A stretch of 64,000 nt of DNA from Mucilaginibacter_A sp041088075 (GTDB taxonomy: Bacteria > Bacteroidota > Bacteroidia > Sphingobacteriales > Sphingobacteriaceae). The stretch is taken from contig NZ_JBGCVY010000027.1 in the NCBI RefSeq assembly GCF_041088075.1, positions 45,834 to 109,833 on the forward strand. Direction: 5' to 3'. Within the stretch, counting starts at the first letter, position 1, and the number at the start of each line of letters is the position of its first letter. Below, in pieces: positions 42,068 to 51,733 of the stretch. Made by a program: the position numbers and the translations under genes. The notes below the pieces were generated by a model. The model was not told the DNA's origin. It saw nothing but the letters and a program-made list of their open reading frames with translations, and did no database searches.

Positions 42068-42640
42068 TTACAAATGCGTATTGCTTCTAAAAAGCTTGAT
42101 CGAAATGGCCAGCAAGATAATCCCAAAAGCTTTGCGCAAAATATTCAGCCCGGTTTTGCCCAACAGGCGTTCCAGCCATTGCACATTTTTAAGCACTAAA
42201 TAAACAAAAATGGTATTTAGGGCGATGCCGATGATGATGTTTTGCGTTTGATATTCGGATTTGAGGGAAAGCAAAGTCGTCATCGTTCCGGCACCGGCAA
42301 TGAGCGGAAAGGCAAGCGGGACGATGGACGCGGTGGAAGAAATTTCTTCTTCCTTAAAAAAACGGACGCCCAAAATCAGTTCCATCGCGATGATAAAAAT
42401 CACCAGCGAACCGGCAATGGCAAAAGAAGCCACATCAATATTAATGATGGACAACAATTGATCGCCTACAAAAAGGAAGATAATCATCAGCACAAAAACT
42501 GTTGCCGATGCTTTTTCGGATTCGATGCGTCCGGCTTTTTGCCGCATATCAATGATGATCGGGATGGTGCCGATGATATCAATGATGGCAAAAAGGATCA
42601 TCGTTACCGAAAGGATTTCGCGGGGGTTAAATGTTAACAT
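42068..42640 (-). CDS. MarC-family integral membrane protein
   Basis: A 190-residue protein with six helices. The signatures DIIGTIPIIIDMR in the first loop and PLAFPLIAGAGTMTTLLSL in the fourth helix match the MarC/YchE family (UPF0056), whose function is unclear. It overlaps the MFS gene upstream by 14 nt, so the two are probably co-transcribed. Length is normal. Confidence 0.9.
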   Translation of the reverse strand: MLTFNPREILSVTMILFAIIDIIGTIPIIIDMRQKAGRIESEKASATVFVLMIIFLFVGDQLLSIINIDVASFAIAGSLVIFIIAMELILGVRFFKEEEISSTASIVPLAFPLIAGAGTMTTLLSLKSEYQTQNIIIGIALNTIFVYLVLKNVQWLERLLGKTGLNILRKAFGIILLAISIKLFRSNTHL

Positions 42641-43811
42641 TACCTTCTGTGTTTGTTTTCTCTTTTGCCCTCAAAATAAAGGTAAATAAAAACCCGATAA
42701 AAATATAAGCTGCAGACAGAAAGAAGACGTAGTGCACGGAAATCCCGGAGATCAAACCGGCACTGACCGGGCCTAAAATTTGCCCGATGGAAGCGTAAGA
42801 TTGGTTAAGCCCGAGTGTTTTGCCCTGCTCGTTCTGGTTAACCCGGTCAGAAATAATGGCATTGAGCATTGGATTTCGTAAGCCGTTGAACAAGCCGTAA
42901 GTGCACATCAAGGCCGTAAAAACAAACAGTTTGTTGGTGAAGCCGGTCAGTAACATCGCCACAAAACAAAAAACAAGCGATAAAAGAAGTATCAATGATT
43001 TGGATGAAAACAGCTTGGTGATGTAAGGCACGGCCAGTTGCATCAGGATGCCCGAAATACCGAAACCGGCAAAAAAGACACCGATCTGGAAAGGTGTGAT
43101 TTTTAAAACATCTGCCGTAAAGGTTTGGAAACCGATGATCATTGCAAATTGCGCGGTGGTTAATAAAAACCCGATAAAAATAGCATTGCCAATAACCGGT
43201 GCTTTTAAAATGGTGATTAAAGATTTGAACTCAAACTTACTGTCGTTTTTACGCTCTTTGCCCGAATTGGTTTCTTTTAGAAAGAAGTAGGCGCACAATA
43301 CCCCGATCAGCGCAATGCCCGCTGAAAAGTAAAACGGCGCCTGCAAACTGATCTTGCTCATTACGCCGCCGATAGCCGGGCCGATGACAAAGCCAAAACC
43401 AAAGGCCGAACCGAGGATGCCGAAATTTTTGGCGCGGTCTTCGGGGGTAGAAGTATCCGAAACCATGGCTTGCGCCACAGAAATATTGCCGCCGGTAATG
43501 CCGTCCAAAATACGGGCGGCAAAAAGCATGACCAAACTTCGCGCCTGGGCAAACAATATAAAAGAAATGCAGGTGCCGATTAAGCTGATGATGAGCAACG
43601 GTTTGCGGCCGTATTTATCAGACAAAGAACCTAAAACCGGTGTGGCAAAAAACTGGGCAACAGAAAAAGAAGCGGTTAGCAAGCCCAACATTTGTTGGGT
43701 CATGCCGAATTGCTTGCCATAAGGATAAATCAGCGGTACGATAATGCCAAAACCCAATGAATTGATGACACAGATAAAAACTAAAGTCCACAAATTTTTA
43801 TTTTTTTTCAT
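42627..43811 (-). CDS. MFS transporter, TCR/Tet-like
   Basis: A 394-residue, 12-helix major facilitator. The loop 2-3 motif GSLSDKYGRKPLLIISL (motif A) is present near residue 60, and the helix-5 antiporter motif LGSAFGFGFVIGPAIGG (motif C, G-x8-G-x3-GP-x2-GG) marks a drug:H+ antiporter. It resembles class TCR/MdtG transporters; substrate unknown. A TAAAAGAAGTAT string lies in frame at 42981-42992 (LILLLS on the coding strand). Confidence 0.9.
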   Translation of the reverse strand: MKKNKNLWTLVFICVINSLGFGIIVPLIYPYGKQFGMTQQMLGLLTASFSVAQFFATPVLGSLSDKYGRKPLLIISLIGTCISFILFAQARSLVMLFAARILDGITGGNISVAQAMVSDTSTPEDRAKNFGILGSAFGFGFVIGPAIGGVMSKISLQAPFYFSAGIALIGVLCAYFFLKETNSGKERKNDSKFEFKSLITILKAPVIGNAIFIGFLLTTAQFAMIIGFQTFTADVLKITPFQIGVFFAGFGISGILMQLAVPYITKLFSSKSLILLLSLVFCFVAMLLTGFTNKLFVFTALMCTYGLFNGLRNPMLNAIISDRVNQNEQGKTLGLNQSYASIGQILGPVSAGLISGISVHYVFFLSAAYIFIGFLFTFILRAKEKTNTEGNVNI

Positions 43812-43847
43812 CAGGTTTTATTGGCAGATAAAGAAAGTGTCAAAACT

Positions 43848-43880
43848 AAAAAAGGTTCTGTAGTGGCAGAACCTTTTTTA
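43848..43880 (-). terminator. Terminator of the amino-acid permease gene
   Basis: AAAAAAGGTTCTG and CAGAACCTTTTTTA flank a TAGTGG loop. It is symmetric, lies 19 nt after the permease stop (minus strand) and 37 nt upstream of the MFS start. Confidence 0.8.
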
Positions 43881-43898
43881 GATGGATTTTTTCAATAT

Positions 43899-45416
43899 TT
43901 AAATAAGAGGGGATTTAGGAGGATCAATCGAATCTATCGAAGTGCTTTTATTTTGCAATACAGAGTTCTTTTTACTGTAGCTAAAGTAGATTACAAAGCC
44001 AACCAGCAGCCAAACAATTAACCTTAACCAGTTGGTCCAGCCTAAACCATAAATCATGGCACTGCAAACTACGGCCCCTAAAATCGGCACATAAGGAACC
44101 CATGGTGTTTTGAATTCTCGTTTAAGACCCGGATCGGTTTTCCGCAATACAATTACAGCAATACAAACCAGGATAAAGGCAAACAATGTTCCGATGCTGG
44201 TCATTTCGCCAACAATATCTCCGGGAACAAAAGCGGCAAACAACCCTACCAGAACCAAAATAAACCAGCTTGCTTTATAAGGTGTTTTATATTTAGGGTG
44301 AATATCACTGAAAACTTTTGGAAGCAAACCATCGCGGCTCATGGAGTAGAACACGCGCGACTGACCTAAAAGCATTACCAGAATAACGGAAGAAAAACCA
44401 GCTAATATTGCAACGGTAACTAATTTGCCCAACCAGCCATAACCCAACATATATTTGTTGATTGCAAAAACTACAGAAGCTTCTTTACCGGAAGTCCTGA
44501 AATCTTCGGTAGTAGCCATACCTGTTAAAACATGTGCAAAAAGAATATATAGCACTGTACAAATTGCTAATGAACCCAGGATGCCAATCGGCATATCTCT
44601 TTTTGGGTTTATTGCTTCTTGAGCAGTGGTACTTACTGCATCAAAACCAATAAAAGCAAAAAATACGACACCAGCTGCACCAAGTATGCCCATAATTCCT
44701 CCAAAATGATGAGAAATCCCCTCGTGGTCAACATAAGTAGTAGGTGCAGGAATATAAGGTGTATGATTTTCGGGTTTAATAAATTGCCATCCGAGGATAA
44801 TTATTAATATAACTATTGCCACTTTTGTAATTACGATAATACTATTCACAATCGCAGATTCTTGTGTACCACGAATAAGTAACATAGTTAGTATAATTAC
44901 AATAGCTAAAGCAGGCAGGTTAATAATTCCATGAGCCGTTCCATCTAAGGAATGTTGAAATGGTGAATGACACCATTCGTAAGGTATCGCTTTTAAACCA
45001 AGCACATTTGTTAATAGGTTATTAAAGTATTCGCTCCAGGCAATACCAACCGTTGCAGCACCTACTGCGTATTCCAAGATCAAGTCCCAACCAATAATCC
45101 AAGCCATCAGTTCACCCATTGTAGCATAAGTGTAAGTATAAGCACTACCGGCAATTGGTATGGAGGAAGAAAGCTCTGCATAACAAAGGCCAGCCAATGC
45201 ACAGCCAAATGCGGCAATAATAAAACCATAAGTTACAGACGGACCAGCATTATGTGCTGCTGCATTGGCGGTTTGAACAAATAAACCTGCTCCGATGATC
45301 GCACCGATCCCTAAAGCAATCAAAGAACCCGCTGTTAACGTACGTTTTAGGCTTTTTCCAGACTCTGCTGATTCAGCCATCAACGTACTGATGGGCTTTT
45401 TTAAAAATAGACTCAT
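43899..45416 (-). CDS. APC-family amino-acid permease (YfnA/CAT-like)
   Basis: A 505-residue protein with about 12-13 helices. It starts at MSLFLKKPISTLMAESAESGKSLKRTLTAGSLIALGIGAIIGAGLFVQTANAAAHNAGPSVTYGFIIA; the GIGAIIGAG unwound helix-1 motif binds the substrate carboxylate. The segment FFAFIGFDAVSTTAQEAINPKRDMPIGILGSL is the helix-6/7 signature of cationic amino-acid transporters. The coding sequence is slightly more AT-rich than its neighbours. Substrate unproven. Confidence 0.9.
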   Translation of the reverse strand: MSLFLKKPISTLMAESAESGKSLKRTLTAGSLIALGIGAIIGAGLFVQTANAAAHNAGPSVTYGFIIAAFGCALAGLCYAELSSSIPIAGSAYTYTYATMGELMAWIIGWDLILEYAVGAATVGIAWSEYFNNLLTNVLGLKAIPYEWCHSPFQHSLDGTAHGIINLPALAIVIILTMLLIRGTQESAIVNSIIVITKVAIVILIIILGWQFIKPENHTPYIPAPTTYVDHEGISHHFGGIMGILGAAGVVFFAFIGFDAVSTTAQEAINPKRDMPIGILGSLAICTVLYILFAHVLTGMATTEDFRTSGKEASVVFAINKYMLGYGWLGKLVTVAILAGFSSVILVMLLGQSRVFYSMSRDGLLPKVFSDIHPKYKTPYKASWFILVLVGLFAAFVPGDIVGEMTSIGTLFAFILVCIAVIVLRKTDPGLKREFKTPWVPYVPILGAVVCSAMIYGLGWTNWLRLIVWLLVGFVIYFSYSKKNSVLQNKSTSIDSIDPPKSPLI

Positions 45417-45553
45417 GTAGTTTTTTAATTATTTGGTTGATTTTATCTGTAATTCCAAACGTAATTAAATTTACTGATAAAAAGAAAGGGATTTCTTTGC
45501 GGAAACCCCTTTACGGTAAAAGCTTGTTTAAATTAATACAAGAAAAAATGTTG

Positions 45554-45646
45554 ATGCTTCTTTTACCCTATAAAAATTGGTGTTTGCATCAGCCTAAACA
45601 AACCAAAACCAGGCACTCACCAATTTTTAGGTGATAAAAGAAGCAT
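45554..45646. repeat. Family-A paired element (93 bp)
   Basis: The left arm is ATGCTTCTTTTACCC then TATAAAAATTGGTG; the right arm is CACCAATTTTTAGGTGA then TAAAAGAAGCAT. The arms match at about 25 of 29 positions around a ~35-nt loop. Outside lies a further inverted pair, GCTTGTTTAAATTAAT (about 45521) and TAAATTTTAAACAGCC (about 45662). Confidence 0.85.
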
Positions 45647-45697
45647 CGGAATCTCGATAAGTAAATTTTAAACAGCCACTAACATTTATGCTAACGA

Positions 45698-47902
45698 TCA
45701 ATTCTTTATTTTTGTAAATGCTGTTTTTACCGCCTCAATTTTAACCTCTTTATGGTTTTGAGGAAGGATTTTTGTAACGCCATTATTTTCGACATGGATG
45801 TGCGGCGCAATCACCAAAGAAACAATAGACATCAGCTTGATTAAAATATTCATCGAAGGGCCGGAAGTATCTTTAAAAGGATCGCCAACGGTATCGCCGG
45901 TAACAGAAGCTTTATGCGGCTCTGATTTTTTGTAATAGATTTCGCCGTTGATCTCCACACCTTTTTCAAAAGATTTTTTGGCATTGTCCCACGCGCCGCC
46001 AGCGTTGGATTGAAAGATGCCCATCAACACGCCCGAAACGGTTACGCCTGCCAGCAATCCGCCCAAAACTTCAGGCCCTAATGTAAAACCAACAATAATT
46101 GGCGTGATTAAAGCGATCAGACCCGGTGCCACCATTTCGCGAAGGGAAGCTTGCGTAGAGATAGCCACACATTTTTCGTATTCCGGTTTGGCTTTGTACT
46201 CCATAATGCCTGGTATTTCGCGGAACTGGCGGCGCACTTCCTGCACCATCGCCATGGCGGCGCGGCCAACGGCAGAAATACACAAAGCCGAAAAAATAAA
46301 CGGGATCATGCCGCCGATAAACAATCCGGCCAAAACATCTGCTTTGTAAATATCAATATGATCAATACCCGCAACGCCAACAAAAGCGGCAAACAAAGCC
46401 AGCGAAGTTAAAGCGGCCGAAGCGATGGCAAAACCTTTTCCGGTTGCAGCCGTGGTGTTTCCAACTGCATCCAATGTATCGGTGCGGTGGCGGACTTCTT
46501 CGGGCAACTGGCTCATTTCGGCAATTCCACCGGCGTTATCTGCAATCGGCCCAAAAGCATCAATGGCCAATTGCATGGCCGTGGTTGACATCATTCCGGC
46601 AGCAGCAATGGCAACGCCATACAAGCCGGCAAAGTGGAAAGACCCATAAATTCCTGCTGCCAAAACCAGTATTGGCAAAACAGTTGATTCCATCCCAACG
46701 GCCAAACCGGCAATAATATTGGTGGCGTGGCCCGTGGATGATTGTTTGATGATGCTCATTACCGGGCGTTTGCCCATGGCCGTATAATATTCTGTGATGA
46801 TGGACATTAATGTTCCGACAACCAATCCTACAGCAATGGATAAAAACACATCAGTTTTGGTAAAAGCTACCCCACGGATGCTCATCGTTTCAGGCAGCAG
46901 CCATTTTACAGCGAAAAAAGTAGCTATTGCCGTTAAAATAATAGACATCCAATTGCCTAAATTCAAGGCGCTTTGCACGCTGTCGGTCTCCTTTTTTATC
47001 CTGACAAAAGAAGCACCGACGATAGAAAATATCAGTCCTAATCCGGCAATCAGCATTGGCAACAAAATGGGTGCAATGCCGCCGAAGTTATCCTGGGAAA
47101 CAATTTCTCTTCCTAAAACCATCGTTGCCAACATCGTTGCCACATAAGAACCAAATAAATCGGCACCCATTCCGGCCACATCACCCACGTTATCGCCCAC
47201 ATTATCTGCAATGGTTGCCGGGTTGCGCACGTCATCTTCCGGGATTCCGGCTTCCACTTTTCCTACCAAATCCGCGCCTACATCTGCCGCTTTGGTATAA
47301 ATGCCGCCGCCAACACGGGCAAACAAAGCAATGGATTCTGCCCCAAGCGAAAATCCGGCTAAAACATCCAAAGCTTTTTGCATGTCCTTACCGTTCACAT
47401 TGCCGCCGGTATTCACCACATAAATCTGGTAAAAAACGATAAACAGCGAACCCAAACCGATAATGGCCAGTCCGGCAACGCCCAGTCCCATCACTGTTCC
47501 GCCGGTAAAAGAAACTTTTAAAGCTTGTGCCAAACTGGTTTTGGCAGCTTCAGTAGTACGCACGTTTGCTTTTGTCGCGATACGCATCCCCAAATATCCT
47601 GCAAAAGCCGAAAACAAAGCGCCCAGCAAAAACGAAATGGCAATAACCGGGCTGGAAGTTTCAACCGTTGTTCCGGAATAGCCTAATAAAACCATGGCCA
47701 GCGCCACAAAATAAGCCAGTACGCGCCATTCTGAACGTAAAAAGGCCATCGCGCCATCGGCAATGTAACCGGCCAGCTCGGTCATTTTTTCGTCGCCCGA
47801 GATTTGTTTGCTTACCCAGGCCGATTTTCTGCCCATAAACAAAAGCCCGACCACGCCAAAAAGCGGGATCAGGAAAATTAAATTTTTGTTTAAAAATTCC
47901 AT
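45698..47902 (-). CDS. hppA: Membrane-bound, K+-dependent type pyrophosphatase (H+ or Na+ pump)
   Basis: Couples PPi hydrolysis to cation export. The 734-residue protein has about 16 helices. Catalytic loops are DVGADLVGKVEAGIPEDDVRNPATIADNVGDNVGDVAGMGADLFGS, DAFGPIADNAGGIAEMSQLPEEVR and AGGAWDNAKKSFEKG, with DTVGDPFKDTSGPSMNILIKL near the C terminus. The sequence GNTTAATGKG has Ala where K+-independent enzymes have Lys, so K+ dependence is predicted; K+-dependent members may pump Na+, H+ or both. A variant family-A string (45718-45729) lies in frame near the C terminus. Confidence 0.95.
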   Translation of the reverse strand: MEFLNKNLIFLIPLFGVVGLLFMGRKSAWVSKQISGDEKMTELAGYIADGAMAFLRSEWRVLAYFVALAMVLLGYSGTTVETSSPVIAISFLLGALFSAFAGYLGMRIATKANVRTTEAAKTSLAQALKVSFTGGTVMGLGVAGLAIIGLGSLFIVFYQIYVVNTGGNVNGKDMQKALDVLAGFSLGAESIALFARVGGGIYTKAADVGADLVGKVEAGIPEDDVRNPATIADNVGDNVGDVAGMGADLFGSYVATMLATMVLGREIVSQDNFGGIAPILLPMLIAGLGLIFSIVGASFVRIKKETDSVQSALNLGNWMSIILTAIATFFAVKWLLPETMSIRGVAFTKTDVFLSIAVGLVVGTLMSIITEYYTAMGKRPVMSIIKQSSTGHATNIIAGLAVGMESTVLPILVLAAGIYGSFHFAGLYGVAIAAAGMMSTTAMQLAIDAFGPIADNAGGIAEMSQLPEEVRHRTDTLDAVGNTTAATGKGFAIASAALTSLALFAAFVGVAGIDHIDIYKADVLAGLFIGGMIPFIFSALCISAVGRAAMAMVQEVRRQFREIPGIMEYKAKPEYEKCVAISTQASLREMVAPGLIALITPIIVGFTLGPEVLGGLLAGVTVSGVLMGIFQSNAGGAWDNAKKSFEKGVEINGEIYYKKSEPHKASVTGDTVGDPFKDTSGPSMNILIKLMSIVSLVIAPHIHVENNGVTKILPQNHKEVKIEAVKTAFTKIKN

Positions 47903-48287
47903 AAATAAGATAATAAGAGGTTTATAAAGATTGGTAGCGAAAACTAAGAATTATAAAACAGGTTGGCAAGAGACGGGCGTAAAATAATTTCGGGAAGGGT
48001 TTGAAGCGGTAAAAAAAGCTTTAAATAGATGCTTCTTTTATGCCACTAAAATTGGTAAATTGTTTTTTGGCTAAAGCCATTTTTATTTCGCCATTATCCA
48101 CGGCCTGAAGGCCGTGGCAATTAATAAGCAATAAAAAAACAGTGGCGAAGGACTTTGTAATCAGCAGGGCAAAAAATTGTAAAACAAAACGGTTCAATTC
48201 CCATGGCCTTAAGGCCGTGGGATAAATAAATTTCAACTTTGGCTTTAGCCAAAATATGATGAAAGGAAATTTAAACCGGTTTGTGTT
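47903..48287. repeat. 385-bp gap with a family-A arm and a CCACGGCC inverted element
   Basis: A single arm, ATGCTTCTTTTATGCCAC, is at 48029. From 48066 to 48253 a ~190-bp inverted element has ends TTTTGGCTAAAGCC and GGCTTTAGCCAAAA, with palindromes CCACGGCCTGAAGGCCGTGG (48099-48118) and CCCATGGCCTTAAGGCCGTG (48201-48220). No gene is seen. Confidence 0.7.
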
Positions 48288-49433
48288 TCAATCTAACAAC
48301 GTCCAGGTACGTTTTGCCTGCACCGTTTGTACCATTTGCTGCTCGGCAACTACGATGTTTTCTTTGCGCTGTCCGATGTATTCTAATGTGCTTAATTTAT
48401 TCCACAGTGCGATGATTACCCTTAAAAACTCATCTACAACAACCATGGAAGAACGAATGTCATGATGGTTGTAAACAACTTCAATTAAGCGGGCAAGCAA
48501 TTCTTCAAAGTTTCCGGGCGTAACGTCTTTCCATTCGTAAAAATATTTCAACAGTTCTTCCCGTTCTGCCCCGGCAATACTTTTGACAGTGCTAAAAAAA
48601 ATGTGTGCCATTTCCGAAAAATAACCTACCAAAACCAATGGCGGTTGCTGGAAAGCGACGTTTCGATAAGAAAAATAAATACGGGCAATGTAATCCAGCA
48701 TTTTATCGCACAGCAATTTTACATTTTTCCCGATGGGCGATATCGAATCTTTTGAAGTGATCTTATCAATAATGCGAAAAGACAGTAACTGAAAATCGTT
48801 TAACTGGTTGCTAAAAATTTCGTAATACCTGGTCAAATCTTTATGGCTTAAAATAGCACTGCATGGCGGGATATAATCGCCAACAAGCTGTATGCCTGCA
48901 CTGCTTCTGGTAAACTTGCCTACTTCGAGGTAGTGGTTATTTTTAGCGCTGATTTGCGAAACCGGAAGTATGGCAATCCCATAAAAATTAGTTACATCAG
49001 GGTATCTTAAAGGTTCTTCTTCCGGGTCGGGTTTTCCGGCAGGCACTCTTTGATGGGGGTTGGCCGTTAAAATGATAAAATAAGTTTCAACGGCGTCAGT
49101 CTGTAAATCCTGACTAAAGTAATGGTTAAAAACCAGGTCTTCGCCCAAAGTATCAGGCGAAAAAAATATACGGTAGCCTTCTGCGGTTATCGCATTGCAT
49201 TGTTTTATTTTAACCTGGATATGGTTGGACGCGCGCTCGGTGATTTGTATATCCAGTGATGAATTTTCGCCGTTAAAGGGCGGCAGCAATCCAAAATTAT
49301 TGTTGTTGATAAAAAGCGAATTGCTGTCGCGGATAATATCCTGGATAAAATTATCGGTTTGTACAAAATGGCCACTGGAAATTTTCATTCCATCAACCCA
49401 GTTTACCGGTTTGTATTTTAATGGTAAGTGCAT
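48288..49433 (-). CDS. tssK: Type VI secretion baseplate protein TssK (subtype iii)
   Basis: A 381-residue protein whose N terminus YKPVNWVDGMKISSGHFVQTDNFIQDII resembles the TssK opening (W-x-G-M-x-L/I-x-P/S-x-H-F). The central part, GIAILPVSQISAKNNHYLEVGKFTRSSAGIQLVGDYIPPCSAIL, is a beta-sandwich characteristic of TssK shells, and the last third is helical. In this secretion system TssK trimers link the baseplate to the membrane complex. It is on the minus strand with tssN upstream of it, separated by a family-A element. Confidence 0.85.
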   Translation of the reverse strand: MHLPLKYKPVNWVDGMKISSGHFVQTDNFIQDIIRDSNSLFINNNNFGLLPPFNGENSSLDIQITERASNHIQVKIKQCNAITAEGYRIFFSPDTLGEDLVFNHYFSQDLQTDAVETYFIILTANPHQRVPAGKPDPEEEPLRYPDVTNFYGIAILPVSQISAKNNHYLEVGKFTRSSAGIQLVGDYIPPCSAILSHKDLTRYYEIFSNQLNDFQLLSFRIIDKITSKDSISPIGKNVKLLCDKMLDYIARIYFSYRNVAFQQPPLVLVGYFSEMAHIFFSTVKSIAGAEREELLKYFYEWKDVTPGNFEELLARLIEVVYNHHDIRSSMVVVDEFLRVIIALWNKLSTLEYIGQRKENIVVAEQQMVQTVQAKRTWTLLD

Positions 49434-49485
49434 ATTGTTCGCTGTTATAATTTAAGGATTTTCGGTTCTGCCCTATCTACAAGTG

Positions 49486-49561
49486 ATGCTTCTTTTATCG
49501 GGTAAAAATCAAGAATTTACGTATCAAAAAACAATTAAAAATTGTATGATAAAAGAAGCAT
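49486..49561. repeat. Family-A paired element (76 bp), tssK-tssN gap
   Basis: ATGCTTCTTTTATCGGGTAAAAATC faces GTATGATAAAAGAAGCAT. The inner arms include CAAAAAACAATTAAAAATTG. Only 26 nt separate it from the tssN stop. Confidence 0.8.
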
Positions 49562-49586
49562 TGCCGGTTTAAATTTAAAAAGATCA

Positions 49587-50480
49587 TTATAAATAAACGG
49601 CTTCGTCGCCACTTCGTTCTGCCACACTTGCAATTTCGGATACCCTTTTTGCATAAATGGCAAAGGTTTCGGTGATATTGTTTTGTGCAATATCCAAATC
49701 CGGATCAATAAACTGCCTTTGTTTAAAAAACGATTGCTTGATGTAAAAAATCCATTTGTAATTGTCCTGGCCGCTTTGCTGGTACTGGATCGGCGAATCG
49801 GGGAATTTAAGGTTGTAATCATCAATAAATTTTTGGAACCACAGGCCAAAGTTCATGTTGCGCGGCGCTTTGGCTTTTACCTTGAGCGGCTCAGTATCGG
49901 TTGTGTTTTTGTAGAGGTTCACTTCCAACACCAACAAGCGGTTAAAATCCAAATGCTCCATGCTGATGTCAGCCGGGGTTCTCGGGTAACTCCACACTTT
50001 GTAAATCTCAAGCGGGATGTTTAAAAATTCGATGTAGGTCCACCAAAAAACAATCGGCAGTAAAAAAACAAACACCGAAGTAGCGGCCCAAACGCCGTAC
50101 TGCAAATTATTTAACCAGTTAAACCCAAGCTTAAAAAGGAATGCACCAAGCAAACAGGCAATTAAACTGCATACAAAAAAGAAAACCCTGCGCTCCAGCA
50201 ATTCATTTTCGTAATACACACCGGCCAGCCAAACAAAAACAATACCGATGGCAACGTAATACAATTGGCAAATCACGTATCCCCAGGGCATAAACTGCAA
50301 ATCCAAAAACCCCATTAAACCGGGCAGCCCAAGCACAATGCCGGTGAGCAGTACAATTACAATCAGTTTTTTGTTATTGAGTAATTTGTTCTTTTTGTTG
50401 ATAATAGTCATTATTGCGGTTGCAATAACAAATATTACCGGAAAGAGCAGGTAACGTATAAAAAAGGATTTAACATCCAT
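49587..50480 (-). CDS. tssN: Type VI secretion membrane protein TssN (subtype iii)
   Basis: A 297-residue protein with five hydrophobic spans in the first ~155 residues (FFIRYLLFPVIFVIATAIM, LIVIVLLTGIVLGLPGLMGFL, YVICQLYYVAIGIVFVWLAG, VFFFVCSLIACLLGAFLF, FVFLLPIVFWWTYIEFL), then a ~140-residue cytosolic domain. This topology and its place among tss genes fit TssN, a membrane-complex component found only in subtype iii systems, which lack TssJLM. The C-terminal tail (NITETFAIYAKRVSEIASVAERSGDEAVYL) is helical. Confidence 0.8.
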   Translation of the reverse strand: MDVKSFFIRYLLFPVIFVIATAIMTIINKKNKLLNNKKLIVIVLLTGIVLGLPGLMGFLDLQFMPWGYVICQLYYVAIGIVFVWLAGVYYENELLERRVFFFVCSLIACLLGAFLFKLGFNWLNNLQYGVWAATSVFVFLLPIVFWWTYIEFLNIPLEIYKVWSYPRTPADISMEHLDFNRLLVLEVNLYKNTTDTEPLKVKAKAPRNMNFGLWFQKFIDDYNLKFPDSPIQYQQSGQDNYKWIFYIKQSFFKQRQFIDPDLDIAQNNITETFAIYAKRVSEIASVAERSGDEAVYL

Positions 50481-50593
50481 AAAGATATCAGGTCTGTATA
50501 GCTAAAAAACTTACGAAATTAAGTTTAAATTGAACTTAATCAAGTACCAATAATAGGGTTTATTGTTTTATATCTTGCTTAAATCAGGTAAAA

Positions 50594-51532
50594 ATGATTG
50601 TTAAAAATCCAAACCAACTGGATACAGATTTTAAAGCGGTAACTTTTGCTGCCGAACTGATTGAACAAGGCGCTGTTGGTGCAGATGAGGTTGTGATATT
50701 GCCTTTGGGCGCAAAAAAACGTGCTTATGCCAAAGAGATTGACGAAGTAAGCGATTACCGCTCGGCTTACCGCAACCGCGAAATGCTTGCCATCCATATT
50801 AACCGCGAAGGGTTATACGATATGCTGCCCGAAGGTTTGTTCCATCAGCCCCCTACTTCGAGCGTGATGATTACCGAAGAGGAAATGGTGGAGGATATAA
50901 CTGTGCGCCGCGAAGAAGAAAAGCAGGCCAGGTTATTTTTTGCGCCTTTTGAAGCCGAACTGTACCACATCCGGACGATTGTTGAACTTTACGAAAGCCG
51001 GCTGGATAAAAAAACCGAATACGACGAGCTGGTTAATTTTTTTTTAAAAGAGTGGCAAGAATTCAAATGTTTTACCAATGCACAAATGGTGATCCTGATG
51101 CATGTGCTGCCGGTAATACACGAACAGCGCAACAATTTGCCTTTTCTCGGCAACGTACTCAGCATCATGTTTCAAGTTGATTTTGATCTGAAATACCAGC
51201 TTATAGAAAAAAAATCTTTGGCGAAAGCAGACGGACAACTGGCAACAAAACTGGGCACAGGCGTATTAGGGGTCAATTTTATTGCCGGCCGTGCACCTGA
51301 AATGAACGAAGAACTGGTGCTAACCATCGGGCCGCTCACCGCCAAACAAATGTTGGAGTTTTTACCAGGTACACGCCCGGCAGAAGCTCTTGAAGTTATG
51401 TTATCTTACTTTATACCATTGCAAACCACCATCAGCACTAAATTTGTTGCTCAGCCCGAGTACCAAAAAATGCTGTTGGGTTTTGGGCAGGAAAATGCTT
51501 GCCTTGGTTTTACCACTTATTTGGGCGATTGA
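50594..51532 (+). CDS. tssG: Type VI secretion baseplate protein, TssG-like (subtype iii)
   Basis: A 312-residue soluble protein. FLPGTRPAEALEVMLSYFIPLQTTIS and LGTGVLGVNFIAGRAPEMNEELVLTIGPL match the C-terminal half of TssG-like proteins, where the substrate-free G-LG pattern (here LGFGQENACLGFTTYLGD) is usual. It is divergent from tssN (113-nt shared upstream region) and convergent with tssF. TssG pairs with TssF in the wedge; here the two genes face each other. The identification rests on context and these short motifs. Confidence 0.72.
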   Translation: MIVKNPNQLDTDFKAVTFAAELIEQGAVGADEVVILPLGAKKRAYAKEIDEVSDYRSAYRNREMLAIHINREGLYDMLPEGLFHQPPTSSVMITEEEMVEDITVRREEEKQARLFFAPFEAELYHIRTIVELYESRLDKKTEYDELVNFFLKEWQEFKCFTNAQMVILMHVLPVIHEQRNNLPFLGNVLSIMFQVDFDLKYQLIEKKSLAKADGQLATKLGTGVLGVNFIAGRAPEMNEELVLTIGPLTAKQMLEFLPGTRPAEALEVMLSYFIPLQTTISTKFVAQPEYQKMLLGFGQENACLGFTTYLGD

Positions 51533-51548
51533 TTGGCGCCTGTTTTAC

Positions 51549-51694
51549 ATGCTTCTTTTATGCCATTAAATTTGGTGTCGTAGTTTTGGCTAAAGCCAAT
51601 TTTGCTCCGTTTATCCACCGGCCTAAAGGCCATGGCAATTGATAAGATTTAAACAAGTTGAAACCCACTAAATTTATGCCGATAAAAGAAGCAT
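51549..51694. repeat. Family-A paired element with internal CCACGGCC-type hairpin (146 bp), tssG-tssF gap
   Basis: The left arm ATGCTTCTTTTATGCC then ATTAAATTTGGTG; the right arm CCCACTAAATTTATGCC then GATAAAAGAAGCAT. The interior holds GGCTAAAGCC (51584-51597) and CCACCGGCCTAAAGGCCATGG (51615-51635), that is, a member of another repeat family nested inside. Confidence 0.8.
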
Positions 51695-51733
51695 GCCTTT
51701 AGCCAAACCTTTTTCAATAAAATTTAAAGAGAT